NCBI GenBank assembly: GCA_038025085.1
Contig: CM076146.1
Location: forward strand, 22,081,001 to 22,145,000
DNA length: 64,000 bases
Direction: 5' to 3'
Origin: Tetragonia tetragonoides
Lineage: Eukaryota > Streptophyta > Magnoliopsida > Caryophyllales > Aizoaceae
The position numbers were made by a program, and so were the translations under genes. Positions 32,901 through 45,427 of this stretch are shown here, in pieces (positions within the stretch are counted from its first letter, which is position 1; every line of letters begins with the position of its first letter). The notes beneath the pieces were generated by a model, which saw only the letters and a program-made list of their open reading frames with translations, had not been told where the DNA came from and did not search any database.

Positions 32901-35770
32901 GCATTTTAAAAGCTCATACGAGTAGGGTGAAAGAGATTTGAGTTCTTCTGTGTTGTATATTAAGAGAAAGCATCCCAATACTTTGTTTCAATTCATTTGA
33001 GTGTGAAATTACACCTAGGATGTTTACAGTTACAAACAAGCTTCAACTCAAGCTTTTGAATGCATTTACGCGTTTTAAAAGCTCATACGAGTAGGGTGAA
33101 AGAGATTTGAGTTCTTTTGTGTTGTATATTAAGAGAAAGCATCCAAATACGTTGTTTGCATTCATTTGAGTGTGAAACTATACCTAGGATGTTTACAGTT
33201 ACAAACAAGCTTAAACTCAAGCTTTTGAATGCATTTACGCGTTTTTAAAAGCTCATACGAGTAGGGTGAAAGAGATTTGAGTTCTTTTGTGTTGTACATT
33301 AAGAGAAAGCATCCAAATACTTTGTTTGCATTCATTTGATTGTGAAATTACACCTAGGATGTTTACAAGTACAAACAAGCTTCAACTACAACTTTTGAAT
33401 GTATTTACGCATTTTAAAAGCTCATACGAGTAGGGTGAAAGAGATTTGAGTTCTTTTGTATTGTATATTAAGAGAAAGCATCCAAATACTTTGTGTACAT
33501 TCATTTGAGTGTGAAACTACACCTAGGATGTTTACAGTACAAACAAGCTTCAACTCAAGCTGCTGAATGAATTTACGCGTTTTAACAGCTCTTACGACTA
33601 TGGTAATAGAAATTGAGTTCTTTTGTGTTGTATATTAAGAGAAAGCATCCAAACACGTTGTTTGCATTTATTTGAGTGTGAAACTACACCTAGGATGTTT
33701 ACAGTTACAAACAAGCTTCAACTCATGCTTTTGAATGCATTTACGCGTTTTAAAAGCTCATACGAGTAGGGTGAAAGAGATTTGAGTTCTTTTGTGTTGT
33801 ATATTAAGAGAAATAATCCAAATACTTTGTTTGCATTCATTTGAGTGTGAAACTACACCTAGGATGTTTACAGTTACAAACAAGCTTCAACTCAAGCTTT
33901 TGAATGCATTTACGCGTTTTAAAAGCTCATACGAGGTGGGTGAAAGAGATTTGAGTTCTTCTGTGTTGTATATTAAGAGAAAGCATCCCAATACTTTGTT
34001 TCAATTCATTTGAGTGTGAAACTATACCTAGGATGTTTACAGTTACAAACAAGCTTAAACTCAAGCTTTTGAATGCATTTACGCGTTTTTAAAAGCTCAT
34101 ACAAGTAGGGTGAAAGATATTTGAGTTCTTTTGTGTTGTATATTAAGAGAAAGCATCCAAATACTTTGTTTGCATTCATTTGATTGTGAAATTACACCTA
34201 GGACGTTTACAAGTAAAAACAAGCTTCAACTACAGCTTTTGAATGTATTTACGCATTTTAAAAGCTCATACGAGTAGGGTGAAAGAGATTTGAGTTCTTT
34301 TGTATTGTATATTAAGAGAAAGCATCCAAATACTTTCTGTACATTCATTTGAGTGTGAAACTACACCTAGGATGTTTACAGTTACAAACAAGCTTCAACT
34401 CAAGCTTTTGAATGCATTTACGCGTTTTAAAAGCTCATACGAGTAGGGTGAAAGAGATTTGAGTTCTTTTGTGTTGTATATTAAGAGAAAGCATCCAAAT
34501 ACGTTGTTTGCACTCATTTGAGTGTGAAACTACACCAGGGATGTTTACAAGTACAAACAAGCTTCAACTCAAGCTGTTGAATGAATTTACGCGTTTTAAC
34601 AGCTCTTACTACTAGGGTGATAGAAATTGAGTTCTTTTGTGTTGTATATTAAGAGAAAGTATCCAAGTACTTTGTTTGCTTTCATTTGAGTGTGAAATTA
34701 CACCTAGGATGTTTACAGTTACAAACAAGCTTCAACTCAAGCTTTTGAATGCATTTACGCGTTTTAAAAGCTCATACGAGTAGGGTGAAAGAGATTTGAG
34801 TTCTTTTGTGTTGTATATTAAGAGAAAGCATCACAATACTTTGTTTGCATTCATTTGAGTGTGAAACTATACCTAGGATGTTTACAGTTACAAACAAGCT
34901 TAAACTCAAGCTTTTGAATGCATTTACGCGTTTTTAAAAGCTCATACGAGTAGGGTGAAAGAGATTTGAGTTCTTTTGTGTTGTATATTAAGAGAAAGCA
35001 TCCAAATACTTTGTTTGCATTCATTTGATTGTGAAATTACACCTAGGACGTTTACAAGTACAAACAAGCTTCAACTACAGGTTTTGAATGTATTTACGCA
35101 TTTTAAAAGCTCATACGAGTAGGGTGAAAGAGATGTGAGTTCTTTTGTATTGTATATTAAGAGAAAGCATCCAAATACTTTGTGTACATTCATTTGAGTG
35201 TGAAACTACACCTAGGATGTATACAGTTACAAACAAGCTTCAACTCAAGCTTTTTAATGTATTTACGCATTTTAAAAGCTCATACGAGTAGGGTCAAAGA
35301 GATTTGAGTTCTTTTGTGTTGTATATTAAGAGAAAGCATCCAAATACGTTGTTTGCATTCATTTGAGTGTGTAACTACACCTAGGATGTTTACAAGTACA
35401 AACAAGCTTCAACTCAAGCTGCTGAATGAATTTACGCGTTTTAACAGCTCTTACGACTAGGGTAATAGAAATTGAGTTCTTTTGTGTTGTATATTAAGAG
35501 AAAGCATCCAAATACGTTGTTTGCATTTATTTGAGTGTGAAACTACACCTAGGATGTTTACAGTTACAAACAAGCTTCAACTCATGCTTTTGAATGCATT
35601 TACGCGTTTTAAAAGCTCATACAAGTAGGGTGAAAGAGATTTGAGTTCTTTTGTGTTGTATATTAAGAGAAATAATCCAAATACTTTGTTTGCATTCATT
35701 TGAGTGTGAAACTACACCTAGGATGTTTACAGTTACAAACAAGCTTCAACTCAAGCTTTTGAATGCATTT

Positions 35771-36905
35771 AAAGAGATTTGAGTTCTTTTGTGTTGTATA
35801 TTAAGAAAAAGCATCCAAATACTTTGTTTGCATTCATTTGAGTTTGAAACTATACCTAGGATGTTTACAGTTACAAACAAGCTTCAACTCAAGCTTTTGA
35901 ATGCATTTACGCATTTTAACAGCTCATACGAGTAGGGTGAAAGAGATTTGAGTTCTTTTGTGTTGTATATTAAGAGAAAGCATCACAATACTTTGTTTGC
36001 ATTCATTTGAGTGTGAAACTACACCTAGGATGTTTACAGTTACAAGCAAGCTTCAACTCAAGCTTTTGAATGCATTTACGCGTTTTAAAAGCTCATACGA
36101 GTAGGGTGAAAGAGATTTGAGTTCTCTTGTGTTGTATATTAAGAGAAAGCATCCAAATACTTTGTTTGCATTCATTTGAGTGTGAAACTACACCTAGGAT
36201 GTTTACAAGTACAAAAAAGCTTCAACTCAAGCTTTTGATTGTATTTACGCATTTTAAAAGCTCATACGAGTAGGGTGAAAGAGATTTGAGTTCTTTTGTA
36301 TTGTATATTAAGAGAAAGCATCCAAATACTTTGTGTACATTCAGTTGAGTGTGAAACTACACCTAGGATGTTTATAGTTACAAACAAGCTTCAACTCAAG
36401 CTTTTGAATGCATTTACGCGTTTTAAAAGCTCATACGAGTAGGGTGAAAGGGATTTGAGTTCTCTTGTGTTGTATATTAAGAGAAAGCATTCAAATACTT
36501 TGTTTGCATTCATTTGAGTGTGAAACTACACCTAGGATGTTTACAGTTACAAACAAGCTTCAACTCAAGCTTTTGAATGCATTTATGCTTTTTAAAACCT
36601 CTTACGAGTAGGGTGAAAGAGATTTGAGTTCTTTTGTGTTGTATATTAAGAGACAGCATCCAAATACTTTGTTTGCATTCATTTGAGTGTGGAACTATAC
36701 CTAGGGTGTTTACAGTTTCAAACAAGCTTCAACTCAAGCTGTTGAATGAATTTACGCGTTTTAACAGCTCTTACGACTAGGGTGATAGAAATTGAGTTCT
36801 TTTGTGTTGTATATTAAGAAAAAGCATCCAAATACTTTGTTTGCATTCATTTGAGTGTGAAACTACACCTAGGATGTTTACAAGTACAAAAAAGCTTCAA
36901 CTCAG
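35771..36905. repeat. ~1.1-kb segment duplicated at 40331-41465
   Basis: Same ordered variants at an offset of 4560 bp (27 monomers): GAGTTTGAAACTATACC at 35841 and 40401, GTTTATAGTTAC, then ATGCTTTTTAAAACCTC and CTAGGGTGTTTACAGTTTC. A few single-base differences separate the copies. The first copy begins at a monomer shortened from GAATGCATTT directly to AAAGAGATTT (about 35767-35772). Confidence 0.65.
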
Positions 36906-39900
36906 TCTTTTGATTGTATTTACGCATTTTAAAAGCTCATACGAGTAGGGTGAAAAAGATTTGAGTTCTTTTGTGTTGTATATTAAGAGACAGCATCCAA
37001 ATACTTTGTTTGCATTCATTTGAGTGTGAAACTATACCTAGGATGTTTACAAGTACAAACAAGCTTCAACTCAAGCTTTTGAATGAATTTACGCGTTTTA
37101 ACAGCTCTTACGACTAGGGTGATAGAAATTGAGTTCTCTTGTGTTGTATATTAAGAGAAAGCATCCAAATAATTTGTTTGCATTCATTTGAGTGTGAAAG
37201 TTCACCTGGGATGCTTACAAGTACAAACAAGCTTCAACTCAAGCTTTTGAATGCATTTATGCTTTTTAAAAGCTCATACGAGTAGGGTGAAAGAGATTTG
37301 AGTTCTTTTGTGTTGTATATTAAGAGAAAGCGTCCAAATACGTTGTTTGAATTCATTTGAGTGTGAAACTACACCTAGGATGTTTACAAGTACAAACAAG
37401 CTTCAACTCAAGCTGTTGAATGAAGTTAGTCGTTTTAACAGCTCTTACGACTAGGGTGATAGAAATTGAGTTCTTTTGTGTTGTATATTAAGAGAAAGCA
37501 TCCAAATACTTTGTTTGCATTCATTTGAGTGTGGAACTACACCTAGGATGTTTACAAGTACAAAAAAGCTTCAACTCAGACTTTTGATTGTATTTACGCA
37601 TTTTAAAAGCTCATACGAGTAGGGTGAAAGAGATTTGAGTTCTTTTGTGTTGTCTATTAAGAAAAAGCATCCAAATACTTTGTTTGCATTCATTTGAGTG
37701 TGAAACTATACCTAGGATGTTTACAAGTACAAACAAGCTTCAACTCAAGCTTTTGAATGAATTTACGCGTTTTAACAGCTCTTACGACTAGGGTGATAGA
37801 AATTGAGTTCTCTTGTGTTGTATATTAAGAGAAAGCATTCAAATACTTTGTTTGCATTCATTTGAGTGTGAAACTACACCTGGGATGTTTACAAGTACAA
37901 ACAAGTTTCAACTCAAGCTTTTGAATGCATTTATGCTTTTTAAAAGCTCATAAGAGTAGGGTGAAAGAGATTTGAGTTCTTTTGTGTTGTATATTAAGAG
38001 AAAGCATCCAAATACTTTGTTTGCATTCATTTGAGTGTGAAACTACACCTAGGATGATTACAAGTACAAACAAACTTCAACTCAATCTTTTGAATGTATT
38101 TACGCATTTTAAAAGCTCATACGAGTAGGTGAAAGAGATTTGAGTTCTTTTGTATTGTATATTAAGAGAACGCATCCAAATACTTTGTGTACATTCATTT
38201 GAGTGTGAAACTACACCTAGGATGTTTACAGTTACAAACAAGCTTCAACTCAAGCTTTTGAATGCATTTACGCGTTTTAAAAGCTCATACGAGTAGGGTG
38301 AAAGAGATTTGAGTTCTTTTGTGTTGTATATTAAGAGAAAGCATCCAAATACGTTGTTTACATTCATTTGAGTGTGAAACTACACCTAGGATGTTTACAA
38401 GTACAAACAAGCTTCAACTCAAGCTGTTGAATGAATTTACGCGTTTTAACAGCTCTTACGACTAGGGTGATAGAAATTGAGTTCTTTAGTGTTGTATATT
38501 AAGAGAAAGCATCCAAATAATTTGTTTGCATTAATTTGAGTGTGAAACTACACCTAGGATGTTTACAGTTACAAACAAGCTTCAACTCAAGCTTTTGAAT
38601 GCATTTACGCGTTCTAAAAGCTCATACGAGTAGGGTGAAAGAGATTTGAGTTCTTTTGTGTTGTATACTAAGAGAAAGTATCCAAATAATTTGTTTGCAT
38701 TCATTTGAGTGTGAAACTATACCTAGGATGTTTACAGTTACAAACAAGCTTCAACTCAAGGTTTTGAATGCATTTACGCATTTTAACAGCTCATACGAGT
38801 AGGGTGAAAGAGATTTGAGTTCTTTTGTGTTGTATATTAAGAGAAAGCATCACAATACTTTGTTTGCATTCATTTGAGTGTGAAACTACACCTAGGATGT
38901 TTACAGTTACAAACAAGCTTCAACTCAAGCTTTTGAATGCATTTACGCGTTTTAAAAGCTCATACTAGTAGGGTGAAAGAGATTTGAGTTCTCTTGTGTT
39001 GTATATTAAGAGAAAGCATCCAAATACTTTGTTTGCATTCATTTGAGTGTGAAACTACACCTAGGACGTTTACAGTTACAAACAAGCTTCAACTCAAGCT
39101 TTTGAATGAATTTATGCTTTTTAAAACCTCTTACGAGTAGGGTGAAAGAGATTTGAGTTCTCTTGTGTTGTATATTAAGAGAAAGCATTCAAATACTTTG
39201 TTTGCATTCATTTGAGTGTGAAAGTACACCTGGGACGTTTGCAAGTACAAACAAGCTTCAACTCAAGGTTTTGAATGCATTTATGCTTTTTAAAAGCTCA
39301 TAAGAGTAGGGTGAATATAAAGAGATTTGAGTTCTTTTGTGTTGTATATTAAGAGAAAGCATCCAAATACTTTGTTTGCATTCATTTGAGTGTGAAACTA
39401 CACCTAGGATGATTACAAGTACAAACAAACTTCAACTCAATCTTTTGAATGTATTTACGCATTTTAAAAGCTCTTACGAGTAGGGTGAAAGAGATTTGAG
39501 TTCTTTTGTATTGTATATTAAGAGAACGCATCCAAATACTTTGTGTACATTCATTTGAGTGTGAAACTACACCTAGGATGTTTACAGTTACAAACAAGCT
39601 TCAACTCAAGCTTTTGAATGCATTTACGCGTTTTAAAAGCTCATACGAGTAGGGTGAAAGAGATTTGAGTTCTTTTGTGTTGTATATTAAGAGAAAGCAT
39701 CCAAATACGTTGTTTACATTCATTTGAGTGTGAAACTACACCTAGGATGTTTACAAGTACAAACAAGCTTCAACTCAAGCTGTTGAATGAATTTACGCGT
39801 TTTAACAGCTCTTACGACTAGGGTGATAGAAATTGAGTTCTTTAGTGTTGTATATTAAGAGAAAGCATCCAAATAACTTGTTTGCATTAATTTGAGTGTG

Positions 39901-41066
39901 AAACTACACCTAGGATGTTTACAGTTACAAACAAGCTTCAACTCAAGCTTTTGAATGCATTTACGCGTTTTAAAAGCTCATACGAGTAGGGTGAAAGAGA
40001 TTTGAGTTCTTTTGTGTTGTATATTAAGAGAAAGCGTCCAAATACGTTGTTTGCATTCATTTGAGTGTGAAACTACACCTAGGATGTTTACAAGTACAAA
40101 CAAGCTTCAACTCAAGCTGTTGAATGAATTTACGCGTTTTAACAGCTCTTACGACTAGGGTGATAGAAATTGAGTTCTTTTGTGTTCTATTTTAAGAGAA
40201 AGCATCCAAATACTTTGTTTGCATTCATTTGAGTGTGAAACTACACCTAGGATGTTTACAAGTACAAAAAAGCTTCAACTCAGACTTTTGATTGTATTTA
40301 CGCATTTTAAAAGCTCATACGAGTAGGGTGAAAGAGATTTGAGTTCTTTTGTGTTGTATATTAAGAAAAAGCATCCAAATACTTTGTTTGCATTCATTTG
40401 AGTTTGAAACTATACCTAGGATGTTTACAGTTACAAACAAGCTTCAAATCAAGCTTTTGAATGCATTTACGCATTTTAACAGCTCATACGAGTAGGGTGA
40501 AAGAGATTTGAGTTCTTTTGTGTTGTATATTAAGAGAAAGCATCACAATACTTTGTTTGCATTCATTTGAGTGTGAAACTACACCTAGGATGTTTACAGT
40601 TACAAACAAGCTTCAACTCAAGCTTTTCAATGCATTTACGCGTTTTAAAAGCTCATACGAGTAGGGTGAAAGAGATTTGAGTTCTCTTGTGTTGTATATT
40701 AAGAGAAAGCATCCAAATACTTTGTTTGCATTCATTTGAGTGTGAAACTACACCTAGGATGTTTACAAGTACAAAAAAGCTTCAACTCAAGCTTTTGATT
40801 GTATTTACGCATTTTAAAAGCTCATACGAGTAGGGTGAAAGAGATTTGAGTTCTTTTGTATTGTATATTAAGAGAAAGCATCCAAATACTTTGTGTACAT
40901 TCAGTTGAGTGTGAAACTACACCTAGGATGTTTATAGTTACAAACAAGCTTCAACTCAAGCTTTTGAATGCATTTACGCGTTTTAAAAGCTCATACGAGT
41001 AGGGTGAAAGAGATTTGAGTTCTCTTGTGTTGTATATTAAGAGAAAGCATTCAATTACTTTGTTTG

Positions 41067-42171
41067 CATTCATTTGAGTGTGAAACTACACCTAGGATGT
41101 TTACAGTTACAAACAAGCTTCAACTCAAGCTTTTGAATGCATTTATGCTTTTTAAAACCTCTTACGAGTAGGGTGAAAGAGATTTGAGTTCTTTTGTGTT
41201 GTATATTAAGAGACAGCATCCAAATACTTTGTTTGCATTCATTTGAGTGTGAAACTATACCTAGGGTGTTTACAGTTTCAAACAAGCTTCAACTCAAGCT
41301 GTTGAATGAATTTACGCGTTTTAACAGCTCTTACGACTAGGGTGATAGAAATTGAGTTCTTTTGTGTTGTATATTAAGAAAAAGCATCCAAATACATTGT
41401 TTGCATTCATTTGAGTGTGAAACTACACCTAGGATGTTTACAAGTACAAAAAAGCTTCAACTCAGACTTTTGATTGTATTTACGCATTTTAAAAGCTCAT
41501 ACGGGTAGGGTGAAAGAGATTTGAGTTATTTTGTATTGTATATTAAGAGAAAGCCTCCAAATACTTTGTGTACATTCATTTGAGTGTGAAACTACACCTA
41601 GGATGTTTACAGTTACAAACAAGCTTCAACTCAAGCTTTTGAATGCATTTATGCTTTTTAAAACCTCTTACGAGTAGGGTGAAAGAGATTTGAGTTCTTT
41701 TGTGTTGTATATTAAGAGACAGCATCCAAATACTTTGTTTACATTCATTTGAGTGTGAAACTATACCTAGGGTGTTTACAGTTTCAAACAAGCTTCAACT
41801 CAAGCTGTTGAATGAATTTACGCGTTTTAACAGCTCTTACGACTAGGGTGATAGAAATTGAGTTCTTTTGTGTTGTATATTAAGAAAAAGCATCCAAATA
41901 CATTGTTTGCATTCATTTGAGTGTGAAACTACACCTAGGATGTTTACAAGTACAAAAAAGCTTCAACTCAGACTTTTGATTGTATTTACGCATTTTAAAA
42001 GCTCATACGGGTAGGGTGAAAGAGATTTGAGTTATTTTGTATTGTATATTAAGAGAAAGCCTCCAAATACTTTGTGTACATTCATTTGAGTGTGAAACTA
42101 CACCTAGGATGTTTACAGTTACAAACAAGCTTCAACTCAAGCTTTTGAATGCATTTACGCGTTTTAAAAGC
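41067..42171. repeat. 506-bp three-monomer tandem duplication
   Basis: Two adjacent copies plus a partial third. The rare ACGGGTAGGG recurs at 41501 and 42007, and CTAGGGTGTTTACAGTTTC recurs at the same 506-bp step. The copies are nearly identical (one visible difference, TTTGCATTC versus TTTACATTC). Confidence 0.85.
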
Positions 42172-44454
42172 TCATACGAGTAGGGTGAAAAAGATTTGAG
42201 TTCTTTTGTGTTGTATATTAAGAGACAGCATCCAAATACTTTGTTTGCATTCATTTGAGTGTGAAACTATACCTAGGATGTTTACAAGTACAAACAAGCT
42301 TCAACTCAAGCTTTTGAATGAATTTACGCGTTTTAACAGCTCTTACGACTAGGGTGATAGAAATTGAGTTCTCTTGTGTTGTATATTAAGAGAAAGCATC
42401 CAAATAATTTGTTTGCATTCATTTGAGTGTGAAAGTACACCTAGGATGTTTACAAGTACAAACAAGCTTCAACTCAAGCTTTTGAATGCATTTATGCTTT
42501 TTAAAAGCTCATACGAGTAGGGTGAAAGAGATTTGAGTTCTTTTGTGTTGTATATTAAGAGAAAGCGTCCAAATACGTTGTTTGAATTCATTTGAGTGTG
42601 AAACTACACCTAGGATGTTTACAAGTACAAACAAGCTTCAACTCAAGCTGTTGAATGAAGTTACGCGTTTTAACAGCTCTTACGACTAGGGTGATAGAAA
42701 TTGAGTTCTTTTGTGTTGTATATTAAGAGAAAGCATCCAAATAATTTGTTTGCATTCATTTGAGTGTGAAAGTACACCTGGGATGTTTACAAGTACAAAC
42801 AAGCTTCAACTCAAGCTTTTGAATGCATTTATGCTTTTTAAAAGCTCATACGAGTAGGGTGAAAGAGATTTGAGTTCTTTTGTGTTGTATATTAAGAGAA
42901 AGCGTCCAAATACGTTGTTTGGATTCATTTGAGTGTGAAACTACACCTAGGATGTTTACAAGTAAAAACAAGCTTCAACTCAAGCTGTTGAATGAATTTA
43001 CGCGTTTTAACAGCTCTTACGACTAGGGTGATAGAAATTGAGTTCTTTTGTGTTGTATATTAAGAGAAAGCATCCAAATACTTTGTATTAGTGTGAAACT
43101 ACACCTAGGATGTTTACAAGTACAAAAAAGCTTCAACTCAGACTTTTGATTGTATTTACGCATTTTAAAAGCTCATACGAGTAGGGTGAAAGAGATTTGA
43201 GTTCTTTTGTATTGTATATTAAGAGAAAGCCTCCAAATACTTTGTGTACATTCATTTGAGTGTGAAACTACACCTAGGATGTTTACAGTTACAAACAAGC
43301 TTCAACTCAAGCTTTTGAATGCATTTACGCGTTTTAAAAGCTCATACGAGTAGGGTGAAAAAGATTTGAGTTCTTTTGTGTTGTATATTAAGAGACAGCA
43401 TCCAAATACTTTGTTTGCATTCATTTGAGTGTGAAACTATACCTAGGATGTTTACAAGTACAAACAAGCTTCAACTCAAGCTTTTGAATGAATTTACGCG
43501 TTTTAACAGCTCTTACGACTAGGGTGATAGAAATTGAGTTCTCTTGTGTTGTATATTAAGAGAAAGCATCCAAATAATTTGTTTGCATTCATTTGAGTGT
43601 GAAAGTACACCTGGGATGTTTACAAGTACAAACAAGCTTCAACTCAAGCTTTTGAATGCATTTATGCTTTTTAAAAGCTCATACGAGTAGGGTGAAAGAG
43701 ATTTGAGTTCTTTTGTGTTGTATATTAAGAGAAAGCGTCCAAATACGTTGTTTGCATTCATTTGAGTGTGAAACTACACCTAGGATGTTTACAAGTACAA
43801 ACAAGCTTCAACTCAAGCTGTTGAATGAATTTACGCGTTTTAACAGCTCTTACGACTAGGGTGATAGAAATTGAGTTCTTTTGTGTTCTATATTAAGAGA
43901 AAGCATCACAATACTTTGTTTGCATTCATTTGAGTGTGAAACTACACCTAGGATGTTTACAGTTACAAACAAGCTTCAACTCAAGCTTTTGAATGCATTT
44001 ATACTTTTTAAAACCTCTTACGATTAGGGTGAAAGAGATTTGAGTTCTTTTGTGTTGTATATTAAGAGAAAGCATCCAAATACTTTGTTTGCATTCATTT
44101 GAGTGTGAAACTACACCTAGGATGTTTACAAGTACAAAAAAGCTTCAACTCAAGCTTTTGATTGTATTTACGCATTTTAAAAGCTCATACGAGTAGGGTG
44201 AAAGAGATTTGAGTTCTTTTGTATTGTATATTAAAAGAAAGCCTCCAAATACTTTGTGTACATTCATTTGAGTGTGAAACTACACCTAGGATGTTTACAT
44301 GTACAAACAAGCTTCAACTCAAGCTTTTGAATGAATTTACGCGTTTTAACAGCTCTTACGACTAGGGTGAAAAAGATTTGAGTTCTTTTGTGTTGTATAT
44401 TAAGAGACAGCATCCAAATACTTTGTTTGCTTTCATTTGAGTGTGAAACTATAC

Positions 44455-44490
44455 CTAGGATGTTTACAAGTACAAATAATTTGTTTGCAT
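44455..44490. repeat. Shortened monomer with ~110-bp internal deletion
   Basis: TTTACAAGTACAAA runs straight into TAATTTGTTTGC. In the paralogous stretch at 56271-56400 the same two sequences are 110 bp apart, and both edges carry CAAA. This is a deletion between 4-bp microhomologies, breaking the 169-bp register. Confidence 0.75.
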
Positions 44491-45427
44491 TCATTTGAGT
44501 GTGAAATAACACCAGGGTTGTTTACAAGTACAAACAAGCTTCATCTCAAGCTTTTGAATGCATTTACGCGTTTTAAAAGCTCATACGAGTAGGGTGAAAG
44601 AGATTTGAGTTCTTTTGTGTTGTATATTAAGAGAAAGCATCCAAATACTTTTTTTTCATTCATTTGAGTGTGAAACTATACCTTGGATGTTTACAGTTAC
44701 AAACAAGCTTCAACTCAAGCTTTTGAATGCATTTACGCGATTTAAAAGCTCATACGAGTAGGGTGAAAGAGATTTGAGTTCTTTTGTGTTGTATATTAAG
44801 AGAAAGATCACAATACTTTGTTTGCATTCATTTGAGTGTGAAACTACACCTAGGATGTTTACAGATACAAACAAGCTTCAACTCAAGCTTTTGAATGCAT
44901 TTACGCGTTTTAAAAGCTCATACGAGTAGGGTGAAAGATATTTGAGTTCTCTTGTGTTGTATATTAAGAGAAAGCATCCAATACTTTGTTTGCATTCATT
45001 TGAGTGTGAAACTACACCTAGGATGTTTACAAGTACAAAAAAGCTTCAACCCAAGCTTTTGATTGTATTTACGCATTTTAAAAGCTCATACGAGTAGGGT
45101 GAAAGAGATTTGAGTTCTTTTGTATTGTATATTAAGAGAAAGCATCCAAATTCTTTGTGTACATTCAGTTGAGTGTGAAACTACACCTAGGATGTTTATA
45201 GTTACAAACAAGCTTCAACTCAAGCTTTTGAATGCATTTACGCGTTTTAAAAGCTCATACGAGTAGGGTGAAAGAGATTTGAGTTCTCTTGTGTTGTATA
45301 TTAAGAGAAAGCATCCAAATACTTTGTTTGCATTCATTTGAGTGTGAAACTACACCTAGGATGTTTACAGTTACAAACAAGCTTCAACTCAAGCTTATGA
45401 ATGCATTTATGCTTTTTAAAACCTCTT

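Noticed and set aside
36510..36725. Recurrent 71-codon minus-strand ORFs (36510, 39382, 41070, 41576, 45334, 51682, 54887, 56068, 62140, 62646)
   Set aside because: Same reason on the other strand: chance open frames of the satellite, overlapping the plus-strand ones.
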